38,562 nucleotides of DNA from Streptomyces silvae (GCF_016745505.1 NZ_JAERUC010000202.1:1-38562), one strand, 5' to 3'; shown: positions 1 to 7,753, numbered from the stretch's first letter. The notes: generated by a model from the sequence alone, not told the origin. Numbers and translations: made by a program.

Positions 1-174
1 CTGCTCGATCTTGGCGATGTACGCCGCCGAGTACTGCACCAGCGGCGCGAACTGCTCCTGGGTGAGGTGGGCTTCATCCCGTAGCGCCTTCAGCACCGCC
101 CCGAACGTCTTGAGGCTGTCCGACAACTCAGGCTCGTTGTTGGCCGCGTCGCCGGCCCTTTCACCTGCCTGCAT
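1..174 (-). CDS. XRE-family helix-turn-helix regulator, N-terminal part (cut by window edge)
   Basis: This is the first 58 codons of a minus-strand gene starting at ATG 174 and running off the left edge. Residues 18-58 (beginning SDSLKTFGAVLKALRDEA, then LTQEQFAPLVQYS and YIAKIEQ) form the start of a Cro/CI-type helix-turn-helix domain. The wording matches the large Streptomyces family of XRE regulators that carry a C-terminal DUF5753 domain; that domain would lie outside the window, so its presence is inferred. Such genes are usually paired with a small DUF397 gene; one DUF397 gene is present at 9948-10181 but is not adjacent. The gene lies 230 bases beyond the terminator of the esxBA genes and is probably a separate transcription unit. 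The start is not supported by a strong ribosome binding site, and the reading frame stays open a little further upstream. Confidence 0.8.
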   Translation of the reverse strand, partial: MQAGERAGDAANNEPELSDSLKTFGAVLKALRDEAHLTQEQFAPLVQYSAAYIAKIEQ

Positions 175-404
175 GACCCACCGCCCGCTCTTCCGTGTCC
201 GCTCAGCACCGGACCCGTGGTGCTGCCCGGTACAACGCTGACGCTCCCTGCGGTCACGGGCAGTTGCCCGCCCAGTCCCGGAGGTCAACCAGTACAACGG
301 ATTCTGTATCAGCCCGGTACTTGTGGACCTGCGGTCGAGGGGGACTCACCCATCTGATCTGGGCCGGTTCTGTGCTTGACGTACAGCGTTGTCCCAGGAC
401 GCAC
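175..404. other. intergenic region upstream of the XRE gene with candidate operator sequences
   Basis: I see no gene here. The octamer GTACAACG occurs twice in the same orientation, at 230-237 and 292-299 (62 bases apart), with a near copy GTACAGCG at about 381-388. A 14-base palindrome, CGGGCA-GT-TGCCCG, lies at 257-270. Sites of this kind upstream of an XRE repressor would fit autoregulation, but this is inference and neither element matches an operator I can name. Confidence 0.35.
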
Positions 405-441
405 GTCAGGGTGGGCACCTCCCGTGCGTGCCCACCCTGAC
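405..441 (-). terminator. terminator after esxA
   Basis: A perfect 14-bp inverted repeat has arms at 405-418 and 428-441 with a 9-base loop. It begins 22 bases past the esxA stop codon. There is no U-tract, which is common for Streptomyces terminators. It closes the eccB-to-esxA stretch and separates it from the XRE gene. Confidence 0.8.
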
Positions 442-463
442 CTGTGTTGTTCTCCGGCGAGAC

Positions 464-763
464 CTACTCGAAGTTGGCCCGCGCCCGCTTGTCACCCGCG
501 TGGTACGACGTACCGGCGTCACGCACCTTGCGAGAGATCTCCGACAGAGCGGTGTGGATCCCCGTGGCGTCACGGTCCCAGCCGGCCTGGGCGGCGTCGT
601 ACGCCGACTTGGCCTCGCCCACCCAGAGCTCGGACACGTTGGCAACCATGCGCTTGATCGCCGCAAGGTCCTCCTGAAGCTGCCTGCTCTGCCGGTCGAT
701 GTCACCGGCGGCCTGCTCCAGGCTCGAGTAAGTGACAACCATCGTGCCGTCGTTGGTCGGCAT
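464..763 (-). CDS. esxA: WXG100 family ESX substrate EsxA
   Basis: A 99-residue all-helical protein of WXG100 size. The hallmark W-x-G turn is W47-V-G49, between two predicted helices, and a T7SS export signal of the form YxxxD is visible at Y87-H-A-G-D91 near the C-terminus. The ATG at 763 follows a strong GGAGG five bases upstream. It lies 64 bases after esxB, and in known systems the two products form a secreted heterodimer recognised by the EccC ATPase, which is not in this window. A strong hairpin follows the gene. In Streptomyces the EsxA/EsxB pair has been tied to development rather than virulence. The identity rests on the WXG motif, size, YxxxD signal and position beside a second WXG100 gene downstream of eccB and mycP. 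Confidence 0.92.
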   Translation of the reverse strand: MPTNDGTMVVTYSSLEQAAGDIDRQSRQLQEDLAAIKRMVANVSELWVGEAKSAYDAAQAGWDRDATGIHTALSEISRKVRDAGTSYHAGDKRARANFE

Positions 764-798
764 ACGGTCCTCCAGTTCAATCTAGTGCGGTGTGATGG

Positions 799-815
799 CC
801 CGTACGTGGTACGGG
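799..815. other. hairpin in the esxB-esxA spacer
   Basis: CCCGTAC-GTG-GTACGGG forms a perfect 7-bp stem with a 3-base loop in the 64-base gap between esxB and esxA. It could stabilise the 3' end of the esxB message or set the EsxB:EsxA ratio. The function is not known. Confidence 0.5.
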
Positions 816-827
816 GTACGGCAAGTC

Positions 828-1181
828 TCAGAGAGCGTTGATGGCCGACGTCTTGGCCTCGGAGCCGCCCGAGTGGCCGGGGACGACGTCGACGCCCTGG
901 AGGGCCTGCCTGATCTCGTCTTCGGTGTTGCCGGAGATGGTCCGGGCCGCCTTGATGGCTTCCTGGAAGTTGACGAGACGCGTGGCGATGTTGCCCATCT
1001 TCACGTTGATGTCAGCCTGCTTGACGTTGAAGGCGCTGGCGCCGATACCCTTCCAGGCACCTTCCAGGCTGTCGATCGTCGCCTGCAGCGTCTTCAGCTG
1101 GCCCCTCACGGAATCGAACCGCTTGGTGAGCTCGCCTTCCAGCTTGAGGAGCATCTCATCTGAAAGCTTCTGATCCGCCAT
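828..1181 (-). CDS. esxB: WXG100 family ESX substrate EsxB
   Basis: A 117-residue helical protein with the WXG turn at W43-K-G45. The ATG at 1181 is chosen over an upstream in-frame start because it follows a GGAAGGAAG purine tract at good spacing and the conserved-looking protein begins there (MADQKLSDEM). No YxxxD/E signal is visible at its C-terminus, whereas EsxA has one, consistent with one partner of the heterodimer carrying the export signal. The gene follows the second mycosin by 78 bases, a gap holding a small hairpin, and precedes esxA by 64 bases. It is slightly longer than the usual 100 residues because of a tail after about residue 95. Confidence 0.92.
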   Translation of the reverse strand: MADQKLSDEMLLKLEGELTKRFDSVRGQLKTLQATIDSLEGAWKGIGASAFNVKQADINVKMGNIATRLVNFQEAIKAARTISGNTEDEIRQALQGVDVVPGHSGGSEAKTSAINAL

Positions 1182-1215
1182 AGTTCTGGCTTCCTTCCTG
1201 GTGCTCTTGTTCGGT

Positions 1216-1233
1216 CCGGCGGTACGCCGCCGG
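1216..1233. other. hairpin between the second mycosin and esxB
   Basis: CCGGCGG-TACG-CCGCCGG is a perfect 7-bp stem with a 4-base loop, 34 bases upstream of the esxB start on the minus strand. It may act as a weak terminator or attenuator that isolates esxBA from the accessory cassette, or as an RNA-processing site. A TTGACC just upstream of it (minus strand, about 1255-1260) could be a -35, but I see no matching -10. Confidence 0.4.
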
Positions 1234-1259
1234 GGGTTCGTATGAGGAACTACGGTCAA

Positions 1260-2507
1260 TCAGGCGGAACGGCGCCTGCGAGCGAGCACGAAAGTGCCGC
1301 CTCCGAGGACGAGCACCACGGCCACTCCGCCGAGGATCAGGCCCAGTTGACTACTGTCGTCCTTCTCCGTGCTGGAGCCTGCCATGGCTGCGTCCTCAGT
1401 CTTGTTCTTCTCGCCAGGCTGTGACGAAGCTGATGCGGAGGGGGCAGCCGATCCGGCGGAGCCGGACGTCTTCTCCTTGGTGAGCGGGCTGATGTCCGGG
1501 GCGCCGGGATCGCCCTTACCCTTCAGAATGTTCATGGAAGGGCGAATCAGGCCGTGACCCAGGTACTTGCTGAGCGTGCCCTTTTCCCAGTCCCGGCCAG
1601 CCGTGTCGAACAGTACGTTGAGGACTTGGTTCGCGGTCCAGTCCGGGTGCGCGGACCAGACCAAGGCAGCAGAGGCCGATGTGATAGCCGTGGCCGCACT
1701 CGTTCCGCCGTCCCCTCGGCAATAACGTTCGAATTTTTCATCGCACCAAAAAGGCACATCGTCACCGGGTGCGGCGATATCGACGATGTTGCCGTACTGA
1801 GAAGTATCGGACACTTTACCCTGCTTATCGGCCGCTCCGACACCGACGACTTCCGGGTAAGCGGCCGGATAGATCGGCGCGTTACCCTTCTTTGCCTCAT
1901 TTCCAACGGCAGCGAAGAATAGCTTCCCTTTACCCTGAGCGTATTTTACCGCTTCAATTTCTCGATCCATCTTAAATTCGCTACCAAACGACATACTGAT
2001 GATCTGGGCATCACTATCAGCAGCGGCACGGATTGAGTCCGCAGAGTCGTAGGCATTGACCGAATGGGAGTTTTGGAAGTCAGTGTCCGCGACCCTCATG
2101 GGGATGATCTTCGCTCCAGGGGCAAGACCCTTCAGACCTCCGCCTTCCCCAGTACCGGCAATGAGCTCCGCCATCGTTGTGCCATGACCGGTATAGTCGT
2201 CAGTTTCGTCCCCTTCGGCACCCGTAGCATCAAGCCCTTTGAGGACCTGCCCCTTCAAGGACGGCGTCGAAGGGTTGATGCCAGTGTCGATGACAGCAAC
2301 TGTGATGCCTGCCCCCGTGGTGGTCTTCCACATCTCCTCGGCCTGCATGGGCTTGAGGTACCACTGATCCGCCTGTACGTCTGCAGCGACCGCCGACGGA
2401 GCAGCACCTCCAAATCCGATGCTCCACGCAGTTGCCACGGCCATCGCGCCGAGAAGTCGCCCTCTCAGCCGGAGGCGCATTCGGGTCTGGCTCATTCCTG
2501 CTGTCAT
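1260..2507 (-). CDS. second mycosin: membrane-anchored subtilisin-like serine protease of the T7SS
   Basis: A 415-residue S8 (subtilase) protease. A signal peptide or N-terminal membrane segment covers about residues 14-41. The triad is visible as D74 (AVIDTG), H108 (GHGT) and S270 (GGTSAA), with the oxyanion asparagine at N203 (AVGNE). A Ser/Lys-rich linker leads to a C-terminal membrane helix at about 388-408 followed by RRRRSA. This is the mycosin layout, with the protease domain outside the membrane. It lies 25 bases after the WXG-domain long protein and 78 bases before esxB. The window already has an ordinary mycosin between eccB and the cassette, so this is a paralogue. By hand count, 1741-2100 has 190 G/C of 360 (53%), falling to 25 of 60 at 1921-1980, far below the neighbouring genes. 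That suggests foreign or poorly ameliorated origin. The catalytic residues are intact. Confidence 0.88.
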   Translation of the reverse strand: MTAGMSQTRMRLRLRGRLLGAMAVATAWSIGFGGAAPSAVAADVQADQWYLKPMQAEEMWKTTTGAGITVAVIDTGINPSTPSLKGQVLKGLDATGAEGDETDDYTGHGTTMAELIAGTGEGGGLKGLAPGAKIIPMRVADTDFQNSHSVNAYDSADSIRAAADSDAQIISMSFGSEFKMDREIEAVKYAQGKGKLFFAAVGNEAKKGNAPIYPAAYPEVVGVGAADKQGKVSDTSQYGNIVDIAAPGDDVPFWCDEKFERYCRGDGGTSAATAITSASAALVWSAHPDWTANQVLNVLFDTAGRDWEKGTLSKYLGHGLIRPSMNILKGKGDPGAPDISPLTKEKTSGSAGSAAPSASASSQPGEKNKTEDAAMAGSSTEKDDSSQLGLILGGVAVVLVLGGGTFVLARRRRSA

Positions 2508-2532
2508 CCCGACTTCCGAACCTTCCGTGTAC

Positions 2533-4260
2533 CTACTCGATCACCGGCGGCGCGACTCCGCGACGGCCGGCTTCCCACGTCTCTCTGTCTTCGGTCAGGT
2601 AGTCCGGACGCTGCGTGCCGTCGTCCTGGTCCTCGTCCCTGGAGTCCTTCCGGCCTGCTGGGCGCACGAGCCCCGCACCGCCTGCTGTGAAGCCCTTCGC
2701 GCCTGCCCCGGGACGTGCGGGACCTCCACGGGGCGTGCCGACGACGCCGTTGGTACTAGGCGTACCCCGGCCTGCGGGACGAGGGGCGTTGCCGGTTCCG
2801 TTGCCGACGACGCCGCGCTGTCCGACCCCGCCGACCGGACCGCCCGGCCGCCCCGCTCCCCCGGCCCCGATGACCGTGCCGCGTGCGGCACCTCGCGTGC
2901 CTCCGGTCGTCCCGGGCGCGGAACGCTGGGGTGTACCCCCGACGATGCCGCTCCGGCCTGCGCGCGGGGCGGAAGTGCCGGACGTGCCTGCATGACCCAT
3001 TGATGTCGGCCTGCCACCCGTGACACCCGATCGGCCGGCGGTTGGGGACTGCGGACCGGTGACCCCGCGGGCGGAGGATGTGCCTCCGTTCATGGGAGAG
3101 GGGCGCCCCACCTGAGGACCAGTGGTCCGGCCGTTGGCTGTCGGGCCGCCACCTGAGCGGGTACCGCCCGCCGGCTGGCCCACCGGTCTGGGCGCACCCG
3201 TCTGTGTCTGAGGGTTTCGTGAACCATTGGTCATGGGGCTCAGGAAGCTGTTCGTCACGGGGGGAGTCAGGCCCGGCCCCGTTACCGACGGGCCCGTGGT
3301 CTGCGTGGGAGGAGGTGTAGTGACCTGGGAAGTCGCCGGGGGTGGCGCGGTGGCGACGCTGTCGATTTCTGTCGAGACGCCCCTTTCCGGGACAGGCATT
3401 ACTGGCACTGGCGTCTCGAAGCCTTGGCCGCCCGACGAGGAACCGGGGCTGCCGATCACTGCATGACGCGACGCGCCGCCGGAGTCCACGGCGCCGGGCG
3501 ACTCGGAAACCGACGACGAGGAATCCGACTGCCCATCACCTCTTCTCTTCGAAGGCCGCGGCATCGCCACATCGAGCTTCTTCTCGAACCGCGGCGGTTC
3601 CTGTGCCGCCAGCGTCTCCTCCGACACCGCGTAGTACGAAGCCAGCCGGTTCGCCTGGTTGATGGCCTCCTGACGGTCCTTCTCGACCTTCAGCGCCGCC
3701 GCGTACTCCGGGTTCTCCTCGATCCGCGCCGGGCTCTCGATGTCCTCCGGGGACTTACGAACCAGGCGGCTGTCCCGGGGCGGGAGGGAGTTGCGGACCG
3801 AAGCGAGACCCGTACCTGCGACGGTGATCTGGGTACCCGCCACCTCGGCGAAGGCACCCAGCTTCCGGGCATGGGCGACCAGGCCCTTGCCCCAGTTGCT
3901 GAAAGCTGTTCCGGACTCGCCTTCCCAGTCGACACGGTCGATGAAGCCCTCGAGCTCGCCCGCCGCCGTCTCCATGGCGGAACGCGCCTTCAGGAGCGCT
4001 TTGCCCGCCTCTTCGAGGTGCTCCGGCTTGGAGTTCTCGATCAGGTCGATCATCGCGTTGAGGTCGTGGCCCTCGAACGACGTCCGGCCGGAGGAGCCGC
4101 CGCTGCCGAGGCCGAACACCTCCATCACGTCCTGCATCTGGCGGGTCACGTCGGTGACGACCAACTGCCCCGCGACGCGTTCCTTGTCCTCCTGCTGCTG
4201 TTCCGCGGGAGTCAGCTCCGGCTCCTCGGAACCTGTCTCCGGCGTCTTCGGCTCGCTCAT
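2533..4260 (-). CDS. WXG-domain T7SS candidate effector with long Gly/Pro/Thr-rich tail (EspB-like layout)
   Basis: A 575-residue protein translated from ATG 4260, which overlaps the stop of the upstream gene (ATGA). Residues about 30-225 are helical and contain a WXG turn, W112-E-G114 (DRVDWEGESG), followed by an amphipathic stretch ending near LASYYAVSEETLAAQ at 207-220. From about residue 235 to the end the protein is low-complexity, rich in Gly, Pro, Thr, Ser and Arg, with many GG, GRP and TGP repeats and probably disordered. I see no signal peptide and no toxin motif. A helical WXG/PPE-like head with a Gly/Pro-rich tail beside a mycosin recalls EspB, the mycobacterial substrate cleaved by MycP1. 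That parallel is architectural inference, not homology I can demonstrate. The second mycosin follows 25 bases downstream and is a plausible processing enzyme. Confidence 0.75.
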   Translation of the reverse strand: MSEPKTPETGSEEPELTPAEQQQEDKERVAGQLVVTDVTRQMQDVMEVFGLGSGGSSGRTSFEGHDLNAMIDLIENSKPEHLEEAGKALLKARSAMETAAGELEGFIDRVDWEGESGTAFSNWGKGLVAHARKLGAFAEVAGTQITVAGTGLASVRNSLPPRDSRLVRKSPEDIESPARIEENPEYAAALKVEKDRQEAINQANRLASYYAVSEETLAAQEPPRFEKKLDVAMPRPSKRRGDGQSDSSSSVSESPGAVDSGGASRHAVIGSPGSSSGGQGFETPVPVMPVPERGVSTEIDSVATAPPPATSQVTTPPPTQTTGPSVTGPGLTPPVTNSFLSPMTNGSRNPQTQTGAPRPVGQPAGGTRSGGGPTANGRTTGPQVGRPSPMNGGTSSARGVTGPQSPTAGRSGVTGGRPTSMGHAGTSGTSAPRAGRSGIVGGTPQRSAPGTTGGTRGAARGTVIGAGGAGRPGGPVGGVGQRGVVGNGTGNAPRPAGRGTPSTNGVVGTPRGGPARPGAGAKGFTAGGAGLVRPAGRKDSRDEDQDDGTQRPDYLTEDRETWEAGRRGVAPPVIE

Positions 4261-4697
4261 TCGGCTGCCCACCCCGCCTCATACTGCTTGTCAGCATTCT
4301 CAGGCTTGGCAGGCTCGTCCGCCCGCGCCGCCTTTTCGCGCTCGGCGTCCATGTGCGCCTGGATCTCGTAGAACCGGCGCCGGGTGTCGTCGTCCACGTT
4401 GTCGAAGCCGACTGCCGCCGCATGCACCCCGAGGCTCAGGTACTCGATCTGTTCGCCCAGGGACTTCGAGAGGGTGACCAGGGATTCGTGAACACGGTTG
4501 TACTGGGCGTAGAGCCCGTCCGCTTCCGCGAAAGAGGCGTTGTGTCCGCTGAATGCGTTACGCGACACCGTCTGTTCCGCGACCTTCGACTTGCCGGCCG
4601 GTGAGCTCTCGAGGTCCGCCAGCAAAGCGTTCACTTTTTTCTGGAACTCCTCCAGGGCGCCTACGCCCTTCCGGAGATCTCCCTTTCCCTTGGCCAC
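4257..4697 (-). CDS. small helical T7SS-associated protein, first gene of the accessory cassette
   Basis: A 146-residue, strongly charged, helical protein with no signal peptide and no membrane segment. It lacks a WXG motif; the only Trp is near the C-terminus. The middle (about residues 78-110, with LGVHAAAVGF and a run of three Asp) resembles the second helix of small ESX substrate or partner proteins such as the EspC type, but I cannot assign a family. ATG 4697 is preceded by a GGGGAAGGA purine tract. The stop overlaps the start of the long WXG-domain protein by four bases, so the two are translationally coupled and may form a complex. A promoter candidate lies about 90 bases upstream. Confidence 0.7.
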   Translation of the reverse strand: MAKGKGDLRKGVGALEEFQKKVNALLADLESSPAGKSKVAEQTVSRNAFSGHNASFAEADGLYAQYNRVHESLVTLSKSLGEQIEYLSLGVHAAAVGFDNVDDDTRRRFYEIQAHMDAEREKAARADEPAKPENADKQYEAGWAAE

Positions 4698-4784
4698 GTT
4701 GCTGTCCTTCCCCGTTTCCCCGTTTGCTCAGTCCGTTTCGCGTTGCTATCGCACCCGCGTGAACAGCACTGACCCCATCACATC

Positions 4785-4818
4785 ACTCTAGCCAATGGCA
4801 CTGACAGGACCAACTGTC
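4785..4818 (-). promoter_or_regulatory. promoter with flanking inverted repeat, upstream of the accessory cassette
   Basis: Reading the minus strand, TTGGTC (4813-4808) and TAGAGT (4790-4785) are separated by exactly 17 bases, a good match to the housekeeping Streptomyces promoter form. The -35 hexamer is framed exactly by an inverted repeat, GACAG-N6-CTGTC (4803-4818), so a repressor bound there would block polymerase. It lies in the 147-base gap after mycP and would drive the three-gene cassette, with a leader of about 80 bases. Confidence 0.6.
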
Positions 4819-4844
4819 TTGTCCATCACGTGACTTCCACGGCG

Positions 4845-6089
4845 TCACACTCCGCCGGGCCGTCCCTGCCGCCGATTCCTGTCCCTCACGGTCACCGCCG
4901 CACCCGCGATGGCGGCCACCAGGACCGCTCCGCCCACCACGACGTACGTGGCGAGCCTGGCGTTGCGCTCGTCCGCGGTTTCGCCCAGATGGATGGCGGC
5001 CGGAACCGGCGCCTTGCCCTTGCTCACACCTTCGTGTGCCACCGGTTTCTCGATGGGCTTGTCGTCCTCGGTCAGGGCGCGCACCGGGTCGACGACACCC
5101 CAGCCGACCAGGTGGTCGTGGCCCGCGATCGAGCGTTCCGCCGTCTGCTCGATCTGGGCGACGATTTGCTCCTGCGTCCAGTCCTTGTGCTTGGCCTTGA
5201 TGAGGGCCGCGACCCCGGCGACGTACGGGGCCGAGAAGCTGGTGCCGTTGTCGGAGCAGTGCCCCCCGCCGGGGACCGTCGAGATCATGTCGACGCCGGG
5301 GGCCGCGACGCCCACGAAGTCGCCGGACTGGGAGAAGGCCGCACGTTCGTTGTTGCGGTCCGAGGAGGCGACGGCCAGGACACCGTCGTACGACGCCGGG
5401 TAGGTCTTCTTCACGTTTCCGCCCAGGCCGTCGTTGCCGGCCGAGGCGACCACCACGATCTCCTTGGCCAGGGCCGCTTTCACCGCCTGTTCCAACAGGG
5501 GCGTGGGCTTCACCGCGTTGGCCGTGTCCTGGGAGATGTTGATGACATTCGCCCTCCCCTGCCCGGCCGCGTAGTTGATGGCGTCCGCCAGGGTCTCCGC
5601 CGTGCCGTGGCCCTCGGCGTCGTTCTGCTGGATCGGGATAATCGTCGCGTCGGGAGCGAGGCCGGTGAAGCCGGTGCCCTTGGCCTCCCGCGCGGCGATG
5701 ATGCCGGCGACCTTGGTGCCGTGGCCGACCACGTCGGTGGTGCCGTTCTCCTTGCCGCGCTCGATCTTGTTGCCGTTCTCGTCCTTGATGTTCTTGTCCA
5801 GCAGGTTCTTGCCGCTCCCGGCGTCCACGGCCTTCGTGAGCTGCGGGTTCTTGACGTCGACCCCGGTGTCGATGACGGCCACCCGGACGCCCTTGCCCGT
5901 GGACTGCTCCCACAGTTCGTCCATCAGCACGCGTTGGAGCGCCCAGGGCCGGCCTGCGTACTTCTTCGCGGGGAAGGTGCACTGGGTGGAGTCGTCCGCG
6001 GCTGCGGGCAGCACCGGCAGCGAGACGAGGAGAACGGCGGTGGCGGCCGAGGCTGTCAGCAGCCGTCGCCGGTATGAGGGCGTGGTCAC
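4845..6089 (-). CDS. mycP: mycosin MycP, T7SS subtilisin-like serine protease
   Basis: A 414-residue S8 protease. A signal peptide covers residues 1-31. The triad is D74 (AVIDTGVD), H123 (VGHGTKVAG) and S284 (NGTSFSAP), with the oxyanion asparagine N219 (SAGND). Cysteines at 37 and 278 are available for a disulfide. A C-terminal membrane helix (LATYVVVGGAVLVAAIAG) and a short basic tail complete the mycosin layout. I prefer the GTG at 6089, because GAGGAG lies seven bases upstream. A second in-frame GTG at 6104 overlaps the eccB stop as GTGA but has a weaker ribosome binding site. The gene directly follows eccB, as in other actinobacterial ESX loci, where the mycosin stabilises the EccBCDE membrane complex and processes substrates. 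The 147-base gap after it holds the promoter of the accessory cassette. Confidence 0.92.
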   Translation of the reverse strand: MTTPSYRRRLLTASAATAVLLVSLPVLPAAADDSTQCTFPAKKYAGRPWALQRVLMDELWEQSTGKGVRVAVIDTGVDVKNPQLTKAVDAGSGKNLLDKNIKDENGNKIERGKENGTTDVVGHGTKVAGIIAAREAKGTGFTGLAPDATIIPIQQNDAEGHGTAETLADAINYAAGQGRANVINISQDTANAVKPTPLLEQAVKAALAKEIVVVASAGNDGLGGNVKKTYPASYDGVLAVASSDRNNERAAFSQSGDFVGVAAPGVDMISTVPGGGHCSDNGTSFSAPYVAGVAALIKAKHKDWTQEQIVAQIEQTAERSIAGHDHLVGWGVVDPVRALTEDDKPIEKPVAHEGVSKGKAPVPAAIHLGETADERNARLATYVVVGGAVLVAAIAGAAVTVRDRNRRQGRPGGV

Positions 6090-6100
6090 GTGGTCGCTCC

Positions 6101-7633
6101 TCACGAACCCTGCGGCTGGCGGGCGGCGCCGGTCGACAGACGGGGGCCCGTCGGCAGGAAGGCGGACCAGGCGGCCGGTACGGGCGCGGGGTCGACGTCC
6201 TTGTACCCGAGGTGGTTCTGCGCCTGCTGGGCTTCCTGCTGGCTCTGCGCCTTCTCCTCCTTCGTGCCGGACTCACCGATCCCGGAGTCGTCCTCGACGC
6301 TGTCGCCGTTGGACTGCATCGCGTAGCGCAGCCCGGTGTCGGTCACCAGGAAGAGGGGGCCGGACTCGGGGCTGGACCCCTTGAACTGGCGGAAGAGCTG
6401 GCCGGAGCCAGGCGTGACGTACGCGCTGCTGGAGCCGGTGGGGAGCGTGGCGGGGAAGCCCGTACCGGCCCAGGTGCTGAGCGTGCTGGTGCCGTTCTTG
6501 TCGGAGACCGAGCGCAGGACGTTGCACACGGTGTTACGGCTTCCGCTCTCGGTGCTCGCGGAGTTGACGGGCTCCGGCTTGCTCGTGGGCCACTTCTTCT
6601 CCTGCCCGAAAGCCTCGCCGGGCTCGAACGCGCCGGCGCTGACGGACTGCGCCTTGCCGTCCTGGTCGAGGCCGACCAGGTCGCGGCTGCTGAGGAGGAG
6701 TTTGGCGACGAAGTCGGACACCGGGGCGACCCGGCCCGGGAGAACCACGTACTGCTGGGTTCCGGTGCCGGAGACCGCGGCGAGGATCATGCCCACCTTG
6801 TTGTCCTCGTCCTGCAGGATTCCCGGAACGCCCGCGTCGGCGCCGGGAGTTCCCTCGATGGCCGGGATGGTGACCGGGTCGCCCTTGTGCAGGGTGTCCA
6901 GCCAGTCGGCGGACACCCGCTGGGGGGTGCGGTCCGGACCGACGAGGGTGCGCAGCAGCAGTTCGTCGTTCTTCACCTCGTACGCGGTGCCCGTGGCGTC
7001 CACGATGTAGCGGGTCCTGTCCGGTCCGGGGCCCTCGACGTACATCAGCTCGCCGCCGTGCAGCTTGTTCGCGCCCTCGGTCTTCCCCTTCTCGCGCTCC
7101 GCGAAGACGAACGCCGCCTTCTGGATGGCCCTGCCGCCCTCGCCGGGCCGCTCGCAGACCGCCCAGCGCTTCGCGGCGCCGGCTTGGGACTTGTCGGGCA
7201 GGCGGTCCGGGGCGTACGGGATGCCGAGGGTCGCGCCGTGCGGGATCTTGCCGCTGTCGAGGACCGATTCGCTGACGTTGACGACCTGGCCCTTGTCCGG
7301 GGCGAGGAGCAGCTTGGCGCTGGACATGTTCAGGACGGGGTGGAGCTGCGTCTTGCCGTCGGTCACCAACACCACGTAGCGGGTGGTGGACTTGCTGGCG
7401 ATGATGACGTTCTCGTACGGGGTGTCCCATTTCTGGGGTGCCACGGGCTTGAACATCCCCCAGGCTCCGAACACCGCCAGGACGACGACGCCGACGATCG
7501 CTCCGGGGACCACCGCGCGCAGGGGGCGCGGTGCGCCCTCCTCCGAGCCTGACGGGTGGGGCTGCAGGAACTGTGCGACCAACCTCCGCTTCGCGAAGGT
7601 GTAGGCATTGAGTTCGTCCCGCCGTGATGCCAT
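6101..7633 (-). CDS. eccB: type VII secretion core component EccB
   Basis: A 510-residue protein. It has a short cytoplasmic N-terminus (MASRRDELNAYTFAKRRL), one membrane helix at about residues 40-61 and a large extracytoplasmic domain, the fixed layout of EccB. The N-terminal phrase with AYTFAKRR and Q-F-L is typical of the family. Two Cys in the outer domain (in RWAVCERP and NTVCNVL) match the conserved EccB disulfide. EccB forms the periplasmic face of the ESX membrane complex with EccC, EccD and EccE. The ATG at 7633 begins the family's usual N-terminus; the frame stays open far upstream, but that part overlaps eccE on the other strand and is not coding. eccB and eccE diverge from a 183-base intergenic region. 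The mycP gene overlaps or closely follows the stop. Confidence 0.95.
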   Translation of the reverse strand: MASRRDELNAYTFAKRRLVAQFLQPHPSGSEEGAPRPLRAVVPGAIVGVVVLAVFGAWGMFKPVAPQKWDTPYENVIIASKSTTRYVVLVTDGKTQLHPVLNMSSAKLLLAPDKGQVVNVSESVLDSGKIPHGATLGIPYAPDRLPDKSQAGAAKRWAVCERPGEGGRAIQKAAFVFAEREKGKTEGANKLHGGELMYVEGPGPDRTRYIVDATGTAYEVKNDELLLRTLVGPDRTPQRVSADWLDTLHKGDPVTIPAIEGTPGADAGVPGILQDEDNKVGMILAAVSGTGTQQYVVLPGRVAPVSDFVAKLLLSSRDLVGLDQDGKAQSVSAGAFEPGEAFGQEKKWPTSKPEPVNSASTESGSRNTVCNVLRSVSDKNGTSTLSTWAGTGFPATLPTGSSSAYVTPGSGQLFRQFKGSSPESGPLFLVTDTGLRYAMQSNGDSVEDDSGIGESGTKEEKAQSQQEAQQAQNHLGYKDVDPAPVPAAWSAFLPTGPRLSTGAARQPQGS

Positions 7634-7753
7634 GTGCGCGCTGCCCCTTCTCCCCAGTGGGCGACCAGGTTCCCACACCCGCCGTGGACCGCTGCCGCCG
7701 ACCGGGACCCCTACTATGCCTGTTGGCACTTGGCATTCACCGCTCAGGTAGGG

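Noticed and set aside
4257..4697. A YxxxD/E secretion signal in the small cassette protein
   Set aside because: The Tyr residues near the C-terminus do not have Asp or Glu at the required fourth position after them, so no export signal is claimed.
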